NCBI GenBank assembly: GCA_018645845.1
Contig: JABGVY010000541.1
Location: 1-33,552, forward strand
Source: Gammaproteobacteria bacterium
GTDB taxonomy: Bacteria; Pseudomonadota; Gammaproteobacteria; Pseudomonadales; Azotimanducaceae
Length of the DNA: 33,552 bases
Reading direction: 5' to 3'
Shown: one piece after another, positions 24,520-32,363 of the stretch
Position numbering within the stretch: the stretch's first letter is position 1
How the letters are laid out: every line of letters begins with the position of its first letter
Position numbers and translations under genes: made by a program
The notes under the pieces: generated by a model
Database searches by the model: none
Seen by the model: the letters and a program-made list of their open reading frames with translations, nothing else
Told to the model about the DNA's origin: nothing

Positions 24520-25791
24520 ATGATTGTGGCCCTTTGTCTTATCTTCAATATGGTTGACGGCTTCGACATTACCGCAATGGCGGTGACTGCCCACCAAATC
24601 GCTGAGGAAATGCAATTGAGCGCAGAAAAACTTGGTCTTGTGTTCAGTTTCTCTCTTGCAGGCATGATGATGGGGGCAATGTTTCTAGCAACCTTTTCCG
24701 ACATCATCGGTCGGCGAACCATGATTATCATCACACTATTACTGGTCGGCTCAACGGTATTACTCACGGCAACGGTCAACTCCTTCCCCATGCTCATCGT
24801 TCTCCGGTTTGTCAGTGGACTCGGTGCCGGTGCCATGCTGGCCTGTGTGGCAACACTCGCCGCCGAATACAGTCCCGAGCGTTATCGCGCACTTTCGGTG
24901 ACCGCCGTCACCTCTGGGTACCCACTGGGCGCTATGATGACGGGGCTTGTCGCTTCCAGTGTCGTACCAGAATTTGGCTGGCGCGGCATGTTCATCGCCG
25001 GTGGCTCGATAACAGTAGTCCTGGCACTAATCGCCTTTACGCTCATTCCAGAATCCCTACATTTCCTTTGTAACAAACAACCAAAAGGTGCATTACAAAA
25101 GGTCAACAAGATCATCGCTATGTTTTCAGTTCAACCCTTGTCGCAACTACCCACCAGGGGATCAGGCAAAGAAAACACCGCAGCTGATCGCGCCAGTAGC
25201 CTGCAAAAAGTCATGTCGCTGTTAACACCGGCATTAAGACGCTCTACCCTAATGCTCTGGGGAACATTTTTCCTCTGTATCAGCACGCTTTACTTTCTGA
25301 TGAGCTGGACTCCCAAACTCATCATTAACCTGGGTTACGACATAGAGGCAGGTAACCTGGCATTCACGCTATTCAATTTCGGTGGGGTTCTAGGAATATA
25401 CGCTCTCGGTTGGCTGGCAACCAGATGGTCACTCTCGACCCTGATTAGCATCTTTGCGATTACCGCTGCGATACTCATGTGGTTCTTTGCTGCGGCAGCA
25501 TATTTTGCAGCGGCTAAAACCATCCTTATGGCGCTCATTTTTGTTATTGGGATCAGCTTACAAGGCGGGTTCACCGGCATGTACGCCGTGGCCGCCAAAC
25601 TCTATCCTGCTGAAATAAGAAGTACCGGTGTCGGCTGGGCAATTGGCCTTGGGCGCTTTGGCGCTGTACTTGGGCCAGGCATTGCGGGTTATATGATTGC
25701 CATGGGCGTTTCCATCACCGCGAACTTCCTGGTCTTCGCAATACCCATGTTAATCGGTGGGATTTTCGCCTACAAATTGCGCGTGAGTTAA
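24520..25791 (+). CDS. MFS aromatic-acid transporter (AAHS-type)
   Basis: From the first ATG this is a 423-residue 12-helix transporter. The 'FNMVDGFDITAMAV' first helix, 'FSDIIGRRTMIII' loop and 'GLGAGAMLACVATLAAEYSPERYR' segment match the aromatic acid:H+ symporter group. The frame is open for another 23 codons upstream and encodes a family-like N-terminal tail ('STNISELIDHGNFSGRQI'), preceded by a GGCGGGG ribosome-like site. There is no ATG, GTG or TTG in that part; ATC at 24454 is at the right distance. The true start may therefore be 24454, but 24520 is the first normal codon. It likely imports the aromatic substrate of the hpa region. Confidence 0.85.
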   Translation: MIVALCLIFNMVDGFDITAMAVTAHQIAEEMQLSAEKLGLVFSFSLAGMMMGAMFLATFSDIIGRRTMIIITLLLVGSTVLLTATVNSFPMLIVLRFVSGLGAGAMLACVATLAAEYSPERYRALSVTAVTSGYPLGAMMTGLVASSVVPEFGWRGMFIAGGSITVVLALIAFTLIPESLHFLCNKQPKGALQKVNKIIAMFSVQPLSQLPTRGSGKENTAADRASSLQKVMSLLTPALRRSTLMLWGTFFLCISTLYFLMSWTPKLIINLGYDIEAGNLAFTLFNFGGVLGIYALGWLATRWSLSTLISIFAITAAILMWFFAAAAYFAAAKTILMALIFVIGISLQGGFTGMYAVAAKLYPAEIRSTGVGWAIGLGRFGAVLGPGIAGYMIAMGVSITANFLVFAIPMLIGGIFAYKLRVS

Positions 25792-25859
25792 AAGCCTCGT
25801 ACCGACCAGATTAAGAGAGCGGGCAGGTAGCCTCAGTGGCGATTGTGGAAACTACCCCC

Positions 25860-25907
25860 TTCCTGTTTCTGTTTCTGTTTCTGTTTCTGTTCCTGTTTCT
25901 GTTCTTG
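25860..25907 (+). repeat. Hexanucleotide tandem repeat (TTTCTG)n
   Basis: Eight six-base units: five exact TTTCTG, two TTCCTG and a final TTCTTG. The array lies 95 bases upstream of the acyl-CoA dehydrogenase start at 26003, in its probable promoter region. It encodes nothing convincing: the overlapping frame is only a Phe-Leu run. Confidence 0.9.
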
Positions 25908-26002
25908 GGCACCAATCCACGGGGCCTGGGTGAAGCCCTTGCTATCTGCACCAAAATGGAAGGACAATCTGGGAGCGACCAACACATACAGGAGCAGGTA
26001 AT

Positions 26003-27298
26003 ATGTGGGATTTTGAAACCGATGAAGAATACCAGGGCGTATTATCCTGGGCTGATGATTTTGTAACCAAGAAGGTAGAGCCACTCGATATGGTTCTGGG
26101 AGCTACCAAAGAATACCAGGATCCCGATTTCATCCGACAGATTCGACCTCTACAACAGGAGGTTAAAGAACGTGGTCTCTGGGCCTGTCACCTTGGTCCA
26201 GAATTGGGTGGACTGGGATTCGGCCAACTGAAACTCGCATTGCTCAACGAAATCCTCGGTCGATCCAGGTTTGCACCGGTAGTTTTTGGTTGCCAGGCGC
26301 CAGATACTGGCAACGCTGAAATACTCGCTCACTATGGGACCGAAGAAATCAAGAAGGAGTACCTGCAACCGCTTCTGGATGGGGAAGTTTCTTCAAGCTA
26401 TTCCATGACAGAACCCCAGGGCGGTTCTGACCCAACTCAGTTTCAGTGCCGCGCTACAGAGGATGGTGATCACTTCGTCATCAATGGCGAGAAGTGGTTT
26501 TCTTCCAGCGCAAGATATGCAAGTTTCCTGATCACGATGACCGTGACAGATCCGGACGCTGCGCCTCATCAACGCATGTCAATGTTCGTCGTACCTACCA
26601 ATACTCCTGGCGTGAATATCATTCGCAATGTGGGAGTTGGCACTGAAGCCCCCGGCGAAGGTTCACATGCCTATATCAAATATGACAACGCCAGGGTGCC
26701 AAAATCCAACATGCTGGGACCGAGGGGCCAGGCCTTCGCGGTTTCCCAGACACGCCTGGGTGGCGGCCGTATCCACCATGCGATGAGATCTATGGGACAA
26801 ATCAAAGTTGCCTTTGACATGATGTGTAAGCGCGCACTATCCCGGACCACAAAGGGTGAACCTTTGGCGAACAAACAGATGGTTCAGGAAAAAATTGCCG
26901 ATTCCTGGATAGAAATGGAGCAGTTCAGGCTATTGGTACTTCGCACTGCCTGGCGTATTGATCAATACAACGATTATATGAAGGTGCGAAAGGATATAGC
27001 AGCAATAAAAGCGCTAATGCCAAAAGTGTATCACGATGTCATCTCTCGCTGCATCCAAATCCATGGATCTCTGGGAGTGTCCAACGAACTGCCGCTGTCC
27101 GGCATGTTGCTCGGCTCTTACGTCATGGGCATTGCTGATGGCCCAACTGAGGTTCACAAAGTAACAGTCGCGCGTCAAATCTTACGTGACTACGAGGGAA
27201 CCGACGCACTCTTCCCTGATTACACATTGCCGAATCGACAGGCTGATGCGATTGCCCAGTTCGGCGACCAGATTGAGCGGGAGGTCGAGGCCTGGTAG
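26003..27298 (+). CDS. Acyl-CoA dehydrogenase (ACAD10/11-like)
   Basis: A 431-residue FAD-dependent acyl-CoA dehydrogenase with a clear AGGAGCAGG ribosome site. The 'YSMTEPQGGSDPTQFQ' substrate/FAD segment, 'FVINGEKWFSSSA' and the C-terminal 'IQIHGSLGVSNELPL' are present. The residue aligned to the catalytic glutamate of medium-chain enzymes is Asp, in 'GIADGPTEVHK', as in the ACAD10/11 branch. It introduces a 2,3-double bond into an acyl-CoA and passes electrons to ETF. Substrate is unknown. It is monocistronic as far as can be seen, with a tandem repeat upstream. Confidence 0.9.
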   Translation: MWDFETDEEYQGVLSWADDFVTKKVEPLDMVLGATKEYQDPDFIRQIRPLQQEVKERGLWACHLGPELGGLGFGQLKLALLNEILGRSRFAPVVFGCQAPDTGNAEILAHYGTEEIKKEYLQPLLDGEVSSSYSMTEPQGGSDPTQFQCRATEDGDHFVINGEKWFSSSARYASFLITMTVTDPDAAPHQRMSMFVVPTNTPGVNIIRNVGVGTEAPGEGSHAYIKYDNARVPKSNMLGPRGQAFAVSQTRLGGGRIHHAMRSMGQIKVAFDMMCKRALSRTTKGEPLANKQMVQEKIADSWIEMEQFRLLVLRTAWRIDQYNDYMKVRKDIAAIKALMPKVYHDVISRCIQIHGSLGVSNELPLSGMLLGSYVMGIADGPTEVHKVTVARQILRDYEGTDALFPDYTLPNRQADAIAQFGDQIEREVEAW

Positions 27299-27396
27299 CA
27301 GGCTCGTACGGCGTGGGACCTTGTGAGTGCAACCACGTACCACTAGAATCGCACGTGTCATCTGAGGCTACGGTGGGCTACCAAGGCAGGGAAGGC

Positions 27397-27768
27397 TCAA
27401 ATCGCCGGGTCCGGACACCACCGTAATCGATAGACAAACAGATACAGACACAATACCGCGAAAGTGCCATGCAGGATAACATCGACAAATAGCTCATCCG
27501 CAATTGCCAGCGCAACAGCGATGGCCAGGTGAAAGCTAAAGAGGATACCCAACACCGCACCTGCGGCCGTAAAGCTATCCCTATGGGGCCAAGTCCAGAA
27601 AACGGCACTGCCAACCGCAAGAGCCACAAACCCATAATTCCAGGACCACAACACCGCGCTGGCATTTCCTGCATCGACAAGGAATTCCGGCGCAGCAAAC
27701 AGAGCAAATGCACCAGCGCTTTCAATCAATAAATTCGCGATAAGAACAGCAGAATAGACTTTTTTCAT
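27397..27768 (-). CDS. Small membrane protein of unknown function
   Basis: A 123-residue protein with about four predicted membrane helices, beginning 'MKKVYSAVLIANLLIESAGAF'. A second helix pair lies around 'FVALAVGSAVFW' and 'AVLGILFSFHLAIAVALAIA', and the last helix is followed by a short basic tail. The pattern resembles small DoxX-like or DUF4345-like four-helix proteins, but I cannot assign a family. It is on the minus strand, convergent with the acyl-CoA dehydrogenase gene and divergent from the dehalogenase-like gene. Confidence 0.65.
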   Translation of the reverse strand: MKKVYSAVLIANLLIESAGAFALFAAPEFLVDAGNASAVLWSWNYGFVALAVGSAVFWTWPHRDSFTAAGAVLGILFSFHLAIAVALAIADELFVDVILHGTFAVLCLYLFVYRLRWCPDPAI

Positions 27769-28008
27769 GTTCTGAGGCCGTCAATTGGTCATGGCCCTTT
27801 TTTAGCAGTAATGGCAGGATACGAGCAAGCGGGAATCCGGGCAACTGGTTCCTACCTGGCGGCAGCCATTTGTTCATTGCTTGCCTGAGGACTCAAGTAT
27901 AGCCCCACCCTACTCTTCAAACGAACAAGCGAATCGCCAAGCCTGGCTCACCAATTTGTGAATCGTGAATTTGGTGGCATGATGGTTATTCTGTGAACGA
28001 GGCATGAC

Positions 28009-28998
28009 ATGGCTAAATCTCCATACAAACCTTACACCCCTAAACCAGAGCAAATGGCTTTGGTACCTGAGGTGTCCGGAAATACCATTAATGGCCTGGG
28101 TGAAACCGAATTTCGGCAACCCAAGCATGTTTACTGGAGTGAGCCTGAGAACATACCCCATGGCGGCCTTCAAAAATTCTTTTTTGAGCAGAACCCTGAT
28201 AATCCTGCGATCGTCGAAGCACGCGCCAACCGCGATGAGCTCACGGCCGCAGATGTCGCCCCCGTCAGCGGCCCTCCCCTGCAACAATCCGCACAGCAGT
28301 GGTCACAACAATTGGCTGAATATGCTGAAACCATTGAACTGGAGCTTTTCGGGATTACTGCATTCAACCCAGACTGGGCGTTTGAAGGCGTAGAGCTGGA
28401 TTACCAATGGGTCATTGTGATTGGTGTCGCGCACGACTACGAAAAAATCAAAACAGCACCACAGGATATCGCGGGCGCCGAAGTCATACGCCAGTATGGT
28501 AGGGCCAAAAAAGCCAGCAAAGACGTGGCGACCTGGATAAGAAATCGCGGCTGGGACTCATTTGCAAACACCGGCCCCATGGCAGGCACCATGGTAATGA
28601 TTCCTGCTGCCATTGAATGCGGCTTTGGTGAGCTGGGCAAACACGGTTCCATCATTAGCAAGGAATACGGATCTTCGTTCCGGCTCTCTTGTGTGCTCAC
28701 TAATGCGCCATTGATCCCAACTCCTCGCCAAAGCTATCACGTAGACGATTTTTGCAGCCGCTGCCGAGTTTGTGAAAGTGCTTGTCCACCCGGGGCAATT
28801 GGTCCCGAGAAGGTCACTGTTCGAGGGAACGAAAAATGGTATGTGGACTTCGACAAATGCATCCCATTTTTTAATGAAAATTACGGCTGCTCTATCTGTA
28901 TTTCAAGCTGCCCCTGGAGTATTCCCGATAGGGGGCCGAGAATAGTGGAGCAACTGCTACGGCGAAAAGAAAAGCTGAGTAGTTTGGTTGATGAATAA
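28009..28998 (+). CDS. Reductive-dehalogenase-like protein with two [4Fe-4S] clusters
   Basis: A 329-residue cytoplasmic protein related to the catalytic (RdhA) domain of corrinoid-dependent reductive dehalogenases. Two cluster motifs are seen: Cys249, 252, 255, 259 and Cys284, 294, 297, 301, the second in the 'GCSICISSCPW' form typical of RdhA. The segment 'IECGFGELGKHGSIISKEYGSSFRLSCVLTNAPL' (in pieces) matches the RdhA core before the ferredoxin-like part. It lacks a TAT signal and the fused reductase domain of aerobic NpRdhA-type proteins, so external electron donors would be needed. QueG-type epoxyqueuosine reductase is a more distant relative. It is followed after 31 bp by an aromatic amino acid transporter gene. 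Confidence 0.8.
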   Translation: MAKSPYKPYTPKPEQMALVPEVSGNTINGLGETEFRQPKHVYWSEPENIPHGGLQKFFFEQNPDNPAIVEARANRDELTAADVAPVSGPPLQQSAQQWSQQLAEYAETIELELFGITAFNPDWAFEGVELDYQWVIVIGVAHDYEKIKTAPQDIAGAEVIRQYGRAKKASKDVATWIRNRGWDSFANTGPMAGTMVMIPAAIECGFGELGKHGSIISKEYGSSFRLSCVLTNAPLIPTPRQSYHVDDFCSRCRVCESACPPGAIGPEKVTVRGNEKWYVDFDKCIPFFNENYGCSICISSCPWSIPDRGPRIVEQLLRRKEKLSSLVDE

Positions 28999-29029
28999 CT
29001 CCTCACTTCAATGACATTGAAAAATTGCA

Positions 29030-30274
29030 ATGAATAGACCATCCCCCCCTCTTTTCCATGGTGTCGTGCTAGTGACTAGCGCCACTATTGGTGCTGGCAT
29101 TTTTTCCTTACCGGTTGTCTCCGCAGGGATGTGGTTTACATGGACCGCTGCCTGTCTATTTGCGGTTTGGTTGCTCAGCTATCTGGGCGCCTTGCTGTTG
29201 TTGGAAGCGACTCTGGTTTTTCCTCGCGGTGCCAATTTATACACCATTGTTAACGGGATACTGGGTGCAAAATGGAATCTGGCGACCTCGATTGGCATGG
29301 CATTTCTGATGTACATTCTGATTTATGCTTATATCAGCGCGGGGGGCAATATTGTCAATCACTCTTTTGCCTCCATTACCGGTGGCGAAAGTCCACTATC
29401 ACAAAATATCTCGAGCCTTTTGTTCGCGACTTTTTTCGCCACATTGATCTGGTTTGGCACCACCCTGGTCAGCCGTCTTTGCACCGTGCTAGTAATTGGA
29501 ATGGCTATCAGTTACCTATTATTCAATTCTGGCCTGGTGCTACATGTAGAAATGTTCAAGCTCTTCGGTACCCAGGTAGACGGAGAGCGCTATAGTCATT
29601 ACATCTGGGCAGCCCTACCTTACTTCCTGACTTCCTTTGGGTTTGCCGGCCTGGTTCCCAGCCTGGTGAAGTACTATGGCTCAGAACCCACGACAGTACT
29701 GCGTTGCATACTCTACGGCACCCTGATCACTCTCGGGCTTTATCTAATCTGGATTTTGGTGGCTTTTGGTACCCTATCACGCGGCTCTTGGGTGCCAGTA
29801 ATTACCGCGGGCGGTAATATTGCAGACCTCATCGTCGGCTTCCAGGGCGTGACTGAAGCCTACAGCCAAAACATGAGCCTGCTGTTGAACTTGTTTTCCA
29901 ATTTCGCCGTGACGTCTTCCATATCAGCCGTCGGTCTTGTCATGTTCGACTATATAAGCGATGCCTTTGGTTTTGACAATGATGCAACTGGGCGACTCAA
30001 AAGCCTGTTGATTGCTTTCGGACCACCGGCACTGGTCTGCCTGTTTTTTCCCCACGGGTTCATCGTGGCCATTGGTTACGCCGGCCTTGTTATGATTTTC
30101 GGTTATTTTGTCGTGCCGGCGCGGCTGGTACTGAAGCTGCGTTCGGACCAGCTTGAAACCCCATTCCGCGTTTGGGGTGGCAACCCGCTTGTCTACGGGG
30201 TTCTCGCTTTCAGCCTTCTTATCGGCGTGTTCGAGGTCATGTCGATGTTTAACGCACTGCCTGTTTATCCATAG
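29030..30274 (+). CDS. Aromatic amino acid transporter (HAAAP family, TyrP/Mtr-like)
   Basis: A 414-residue transporter with about 11 membrane helices. The N-terminal 'ATIGAGIFSLPVVSAGMWFTW' helix (in two parts) and 'YISAGGNIVNHSF' are characteristic of the hydroxy/aromatic amino acid permease family, whose known members import tyrosine, tryptophan or serine/threonine by proton symport. It lies 31 bp after the reductive-dehalogenase-like gene, so they are probably co-transcribed, and a terminator follows it. The pairing suggests that the imported compound is the substrate of the Fe-S protein. Confidence 0.88.
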   Translation: MNRPSPPLFHGVVLVTSATIGAGIFSLPVVSAGMWFTWTAACLFAVWLLSYLGALLLLEATLVFPRGANLYTIVNGILGAKWNLATSIGMAFLMYILIYAYISAGGNIVNHSFASITGGESPLSQNISSLLFATFFATLIWFGTTLVSRLCTVLVIGMAISYLLFNSGLVLHVEMFKLFGTQVDGERYSHYIWAALPYFLTSFGFAGLVPSLVKYYGSEPTTVLRCILYGTLITLGLYLIWILVAFGTLSRGSWVPVITAGGNIADLIVGFQGVTEAYSQNMSLLLNLFSNFAVTSSISAVGLVMFDYISDAFGFDNDATGRLKSLLIAFGPPALVCLFFPHGFIVAIGYAGLVMIFGYFVVPARLVLKLRSDQLETPFRVWGGNPLVYGVLAFSLLIGVFEVMSMFNALPVYP

Positions 30275-30311
30275 AACCTCGGGTTTCTGGCTCTGGACTC
30301 AGCTAATTGAG

Positions 30312-30343
30312 TGTCCGGCTTCGCCCGGCACCCTTCTTTTTTT
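30312..30343 (+). terminator. Rho-independent terminator
   Basis: An 8-bp stem with one mismatch and one wobble, TGTCCGGC/GCCCGGCA around a TTC loop, is followed by a CTTCTTTTTTT tract. It is 37 bases after the stop of the amino acid transporter gene and ends the dehalogenase-like/transporter unit. Confidence 0.75.
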
Positions 30344-30409
30344 GTTGTATCTCCTTTCCAACCTGACATAGCATAAAGGCATTACTTACCGATCGAGGTC
30401 CGTAGTCAT

Positions 30410-31591
30410 ATGTCTGATTTGAAGAACTTCCGTGAAACGACGCGGGCATGGCTTGAAGAGCATTGCCCACCGGGCGCCAGAGGTCTTGGTGAAGTCTCAA
30501 ACGGTTCCACAAAAATAGTCATAGAGGATGCAGATACCAGGCTCTGGCTTGAACGCATGGTTGAAAAAGGCTGGACGGTACCCAGCTGGCCAACAGCTTA
30601 TGGCGGCGGCGGCCTGAGCACAGGGGAATATGTCATCCTGCTGGAAGAAATGAAACGGATCAGTGCCAGGCCCGCCCTTTCTGGATTCGGCACGAGCATG
30701 ATCGGTCCTACCTTGCTTGAACTTGGTACAGAAGAACAAAAACTTCGTCACCTGCCACGCATTGCACGAGCAGAGGTTGAATGGTGCCAGGGCTATAGCG
30801 AACCGGGCGCTGGTTCTGATCTTGCCAGCCTGCAAACCCGTGCTCTACTCGACGGCGACAACTATGTCATCAATGGATCTAAGATATGGACTTCAGGCGC
30901 GCACAATGCAGATTGGATGTTCATCCTGGTCAGAACCAACCCCGATGCGCCAAAACACGAAGGCATCAGTTTTATGCTTTTACCCATGGACCAACCCGGT
31001 GTAGAAGTCAGACCTATCAAACTGATCAGCGGCAACTCGCCTTTCAACGAAACCTTTTTCGATGATGCTCTGGCTGCCCGGGAAGATCTTGTAGGAGAGT
31101 TGAACCGGGGCTGGACCGTAGGCAAACGACTGCTTCAGCACGAACGTTCAGGCATGGAGTCTCTGCTTCAGGGCGGCACCAGCAAAGGTAAATCAAATCT
31201 GTCGAGTATCGCCAAAGATTATATTGGCGAAGCTGATGGAAAAATCGCAGACAGCGCCATGCGTGATCAGGTGCTGCGCTACGAAATGGCGCAACGCTCG
31301 CTGAACCTGACGAAGCGAAGAGTTATCCAGGAATCCGCAGACGGGGCGACGCCTGGTCCGGCAACATCCATTTTCAAAGTTATGTCGACAGATCTACAAA
31401 AAATTTACTCAGACCTTGCAACCAGTTTACGAGGTAGCCAGGGCTTCGGCTGGGAAGGTGATGCCTTTACCGACACCGAGCGAGAAGATTTGCGGGTACT
31501 CTTATCATCGAGAGCGGCCTCGATTTACTCGGGCAGCAATGAGATACAAAGAAACATTATCGCGAAGCGCGTTCTGGGATTACCAGACTAA
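30410..31591 (+). CDS. Acyl-CoA dehydrogenase
   Basis: A 393-residue acyl-CoA dehydrogenase. The 'GYSEPGAGSDLASLQTRA' FAD/substrate segment, 'YVINGSKIWTSGAHNADW' and C-terminal 'SGSNEIQRNIIAKRVLGLP' are family hallmarks. At the position of the medium-chain enzyme catalytic glutamate (YEG) the sequence is 'YSG', so the base must lie elsewhere, as in some other ACAD branches. It transfers electrons to ETF after alpha,beta-dehydrogenation. The transcript is separate from the preceding unit (terminator between). Its last 12 bases overlap a small convergent ORF. Confidence 0.9.
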   Translation: MSDLKNFRETTRAWLEEHCPPGARGLGEVSNGSTKIVIEDADTRLWLERMVEKGWTVPSWPTAYGGGGLSTGEYVILLEEMKRISARPALSGFGTSMIGPTLLELGTEEQKLRHLPRIARAEVEWCQGYSEPGAGSDLASLQTRALLDGDNYVINGSKIWTSGAHNADWMFILVRTNPDAPKHEGISFMLLPMDQPGVEVRPIKLISGNSPFNETFFDDALAAREDLVGELNRGWTVGKRLLQHERSGMESLLQGGTSKGKSNLSSIAKDYIGEADGKIADSAMRDQVLRYEMAQRSLNLTKRRVIQESADGATPGPATSIFKVMSTDLQKIYSDLATSLRGSQGFGWEGDAFTDTEREDLRVLLSSRAASIYSGSNEIQRNIIAKRVLGLPD

Positions 31592-31768
31592 CTCATCTAT
31601 TGTTTCGAATGGTGGGATCTCATCGACAAATTTTTCGACCTCGGTTGCGAACCAATTACCTTTCCGCGGATCCTGCGAAATCTGCTCTGACGTTCCGGCG
31701 ATGCGTTTGAAGTTGAGAGATTTTATCTCGCGGCCTTTAGGCACTTCCGATCGTGCATAGATGGTCAT
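31580..31768 (-). CDS. Small protein of unknown function downstream of the Lrp-type regulator
   Basis: A 62-residue ORF with a strong ribosome site (AGGGAG four bases before ATG) and a balanced, soluble composition ('YARSEVPKGREIKSL', 'DPRKGNWFATEVEKFV'). It begins 30 bp after the regulator stop on the same strand and overlaps the end of the convergent acyl-CoA dehydrogenase by 12 bases. I cannot name a family. The ribosome site and position make it more likely a gene than not. Confidence 0.55.
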   Translation of the reverse strand: MTIYARSEVPKGREIKSLNFKRIAGTSEQISQDPRKGNWFATEVEKFVDEIPPFETIDELVW

Positions 31769-31798
31769 TTTCTCCCTAACATCAACCTGAGTAAGCCC

Positions 31799-32251
31799 CT
31801 AGCGTCGATCAAATTTAGTCGACAGCACGATGGCCGAGTCCGTATCTCGCACACCATCGATTTCCCCAATTCGGTCAAGTACGGAATCGAGTTCCGCCGG
31901 AGCATGGACCCGAATAATCGCCACCAGATCAATTTTCCCCGAGACCGTATGAAGGGCCTCCAGCTCCGACATACCCTCCAGCGCACTGACCACCTGATTA
32001 CCCAGGTGCGGATCTACCACCAGATTGACATAGGCCTGGAATGTACGTGACTGATAAACGTCACCCAGTTTGAGGTTGTACCCGGCAATGATTCCGCTTT
32101 CCTCCAATTGGGCCAGGCGCTTTTGAACCGTGGTGCGAGAGAGGTCCAATTCACGGGACAATTCGCTGATGGTCTGCCTCGCATTAAGTCGCAAGGCTTT
32201 GATCAGCCGTCGATCATTTCTGCTTAAGTCCACAAACTCGCCACTTTGCAT
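31799..32251 (-). CDS. Lrp/AsnC family transcriptional regulator
   Basis: A 150-residue regulator with an N-terminal winged helix-turn-helix ('DRRLIKALRLNARQTISELSRELDLSRTTVQKRLAQLEESGII' in pieces) and a C-terminal RAM ligand-binding domain ('ALHTVSGKIDLVAIIRVHAPAELDSVL'). Such proteins bind amino acids and usually control neighbouring amino-acid genes. It is divergent, across 112 bp, from the ornithine/diaminopimelate-type decarboxylase, the most likely target. Confidence 0.9.
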   Translation of the reverse strand: MQSGEFVDLSRNDRRLIKALRLNARQTISELSRELDLSRTTVQKRLAQLEESGIIAGYNLKLGDVYQSRTFQAYVNLVVDPHLGNQVVSALEGMSELEALHTVSGKIDLVAIIRVHAPAELDSVLDRIGEIDGVRDTDSAIVLSTKFDRR

Positions 32252-32363
32252 ATTTTAGTATTCATAATGCGCACTATTTGATCATATTAATCATTTTTTG
32301 CAACTATCCGCTGGTCACGCTGGCACAAGATAATAGCCTCATAATAAACACAGGGTGATTGAT

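Noticed and set aside
25836-26066. Small ORF with a long Phe-Leu run
   Set aside because: It is the translation of the TTTCTG repeat and overlaps the true acyl-CoA dehydrogenase start in another frame.
28009-28998. Epoxyqueuosine reductase QueG
   Set aside because: The order and spacing of the cysteine motifs and the RdhA-type core segment fit reductive dehalogenases better; QueG hallmarks and its C-terminal HEAT-like part are absent.
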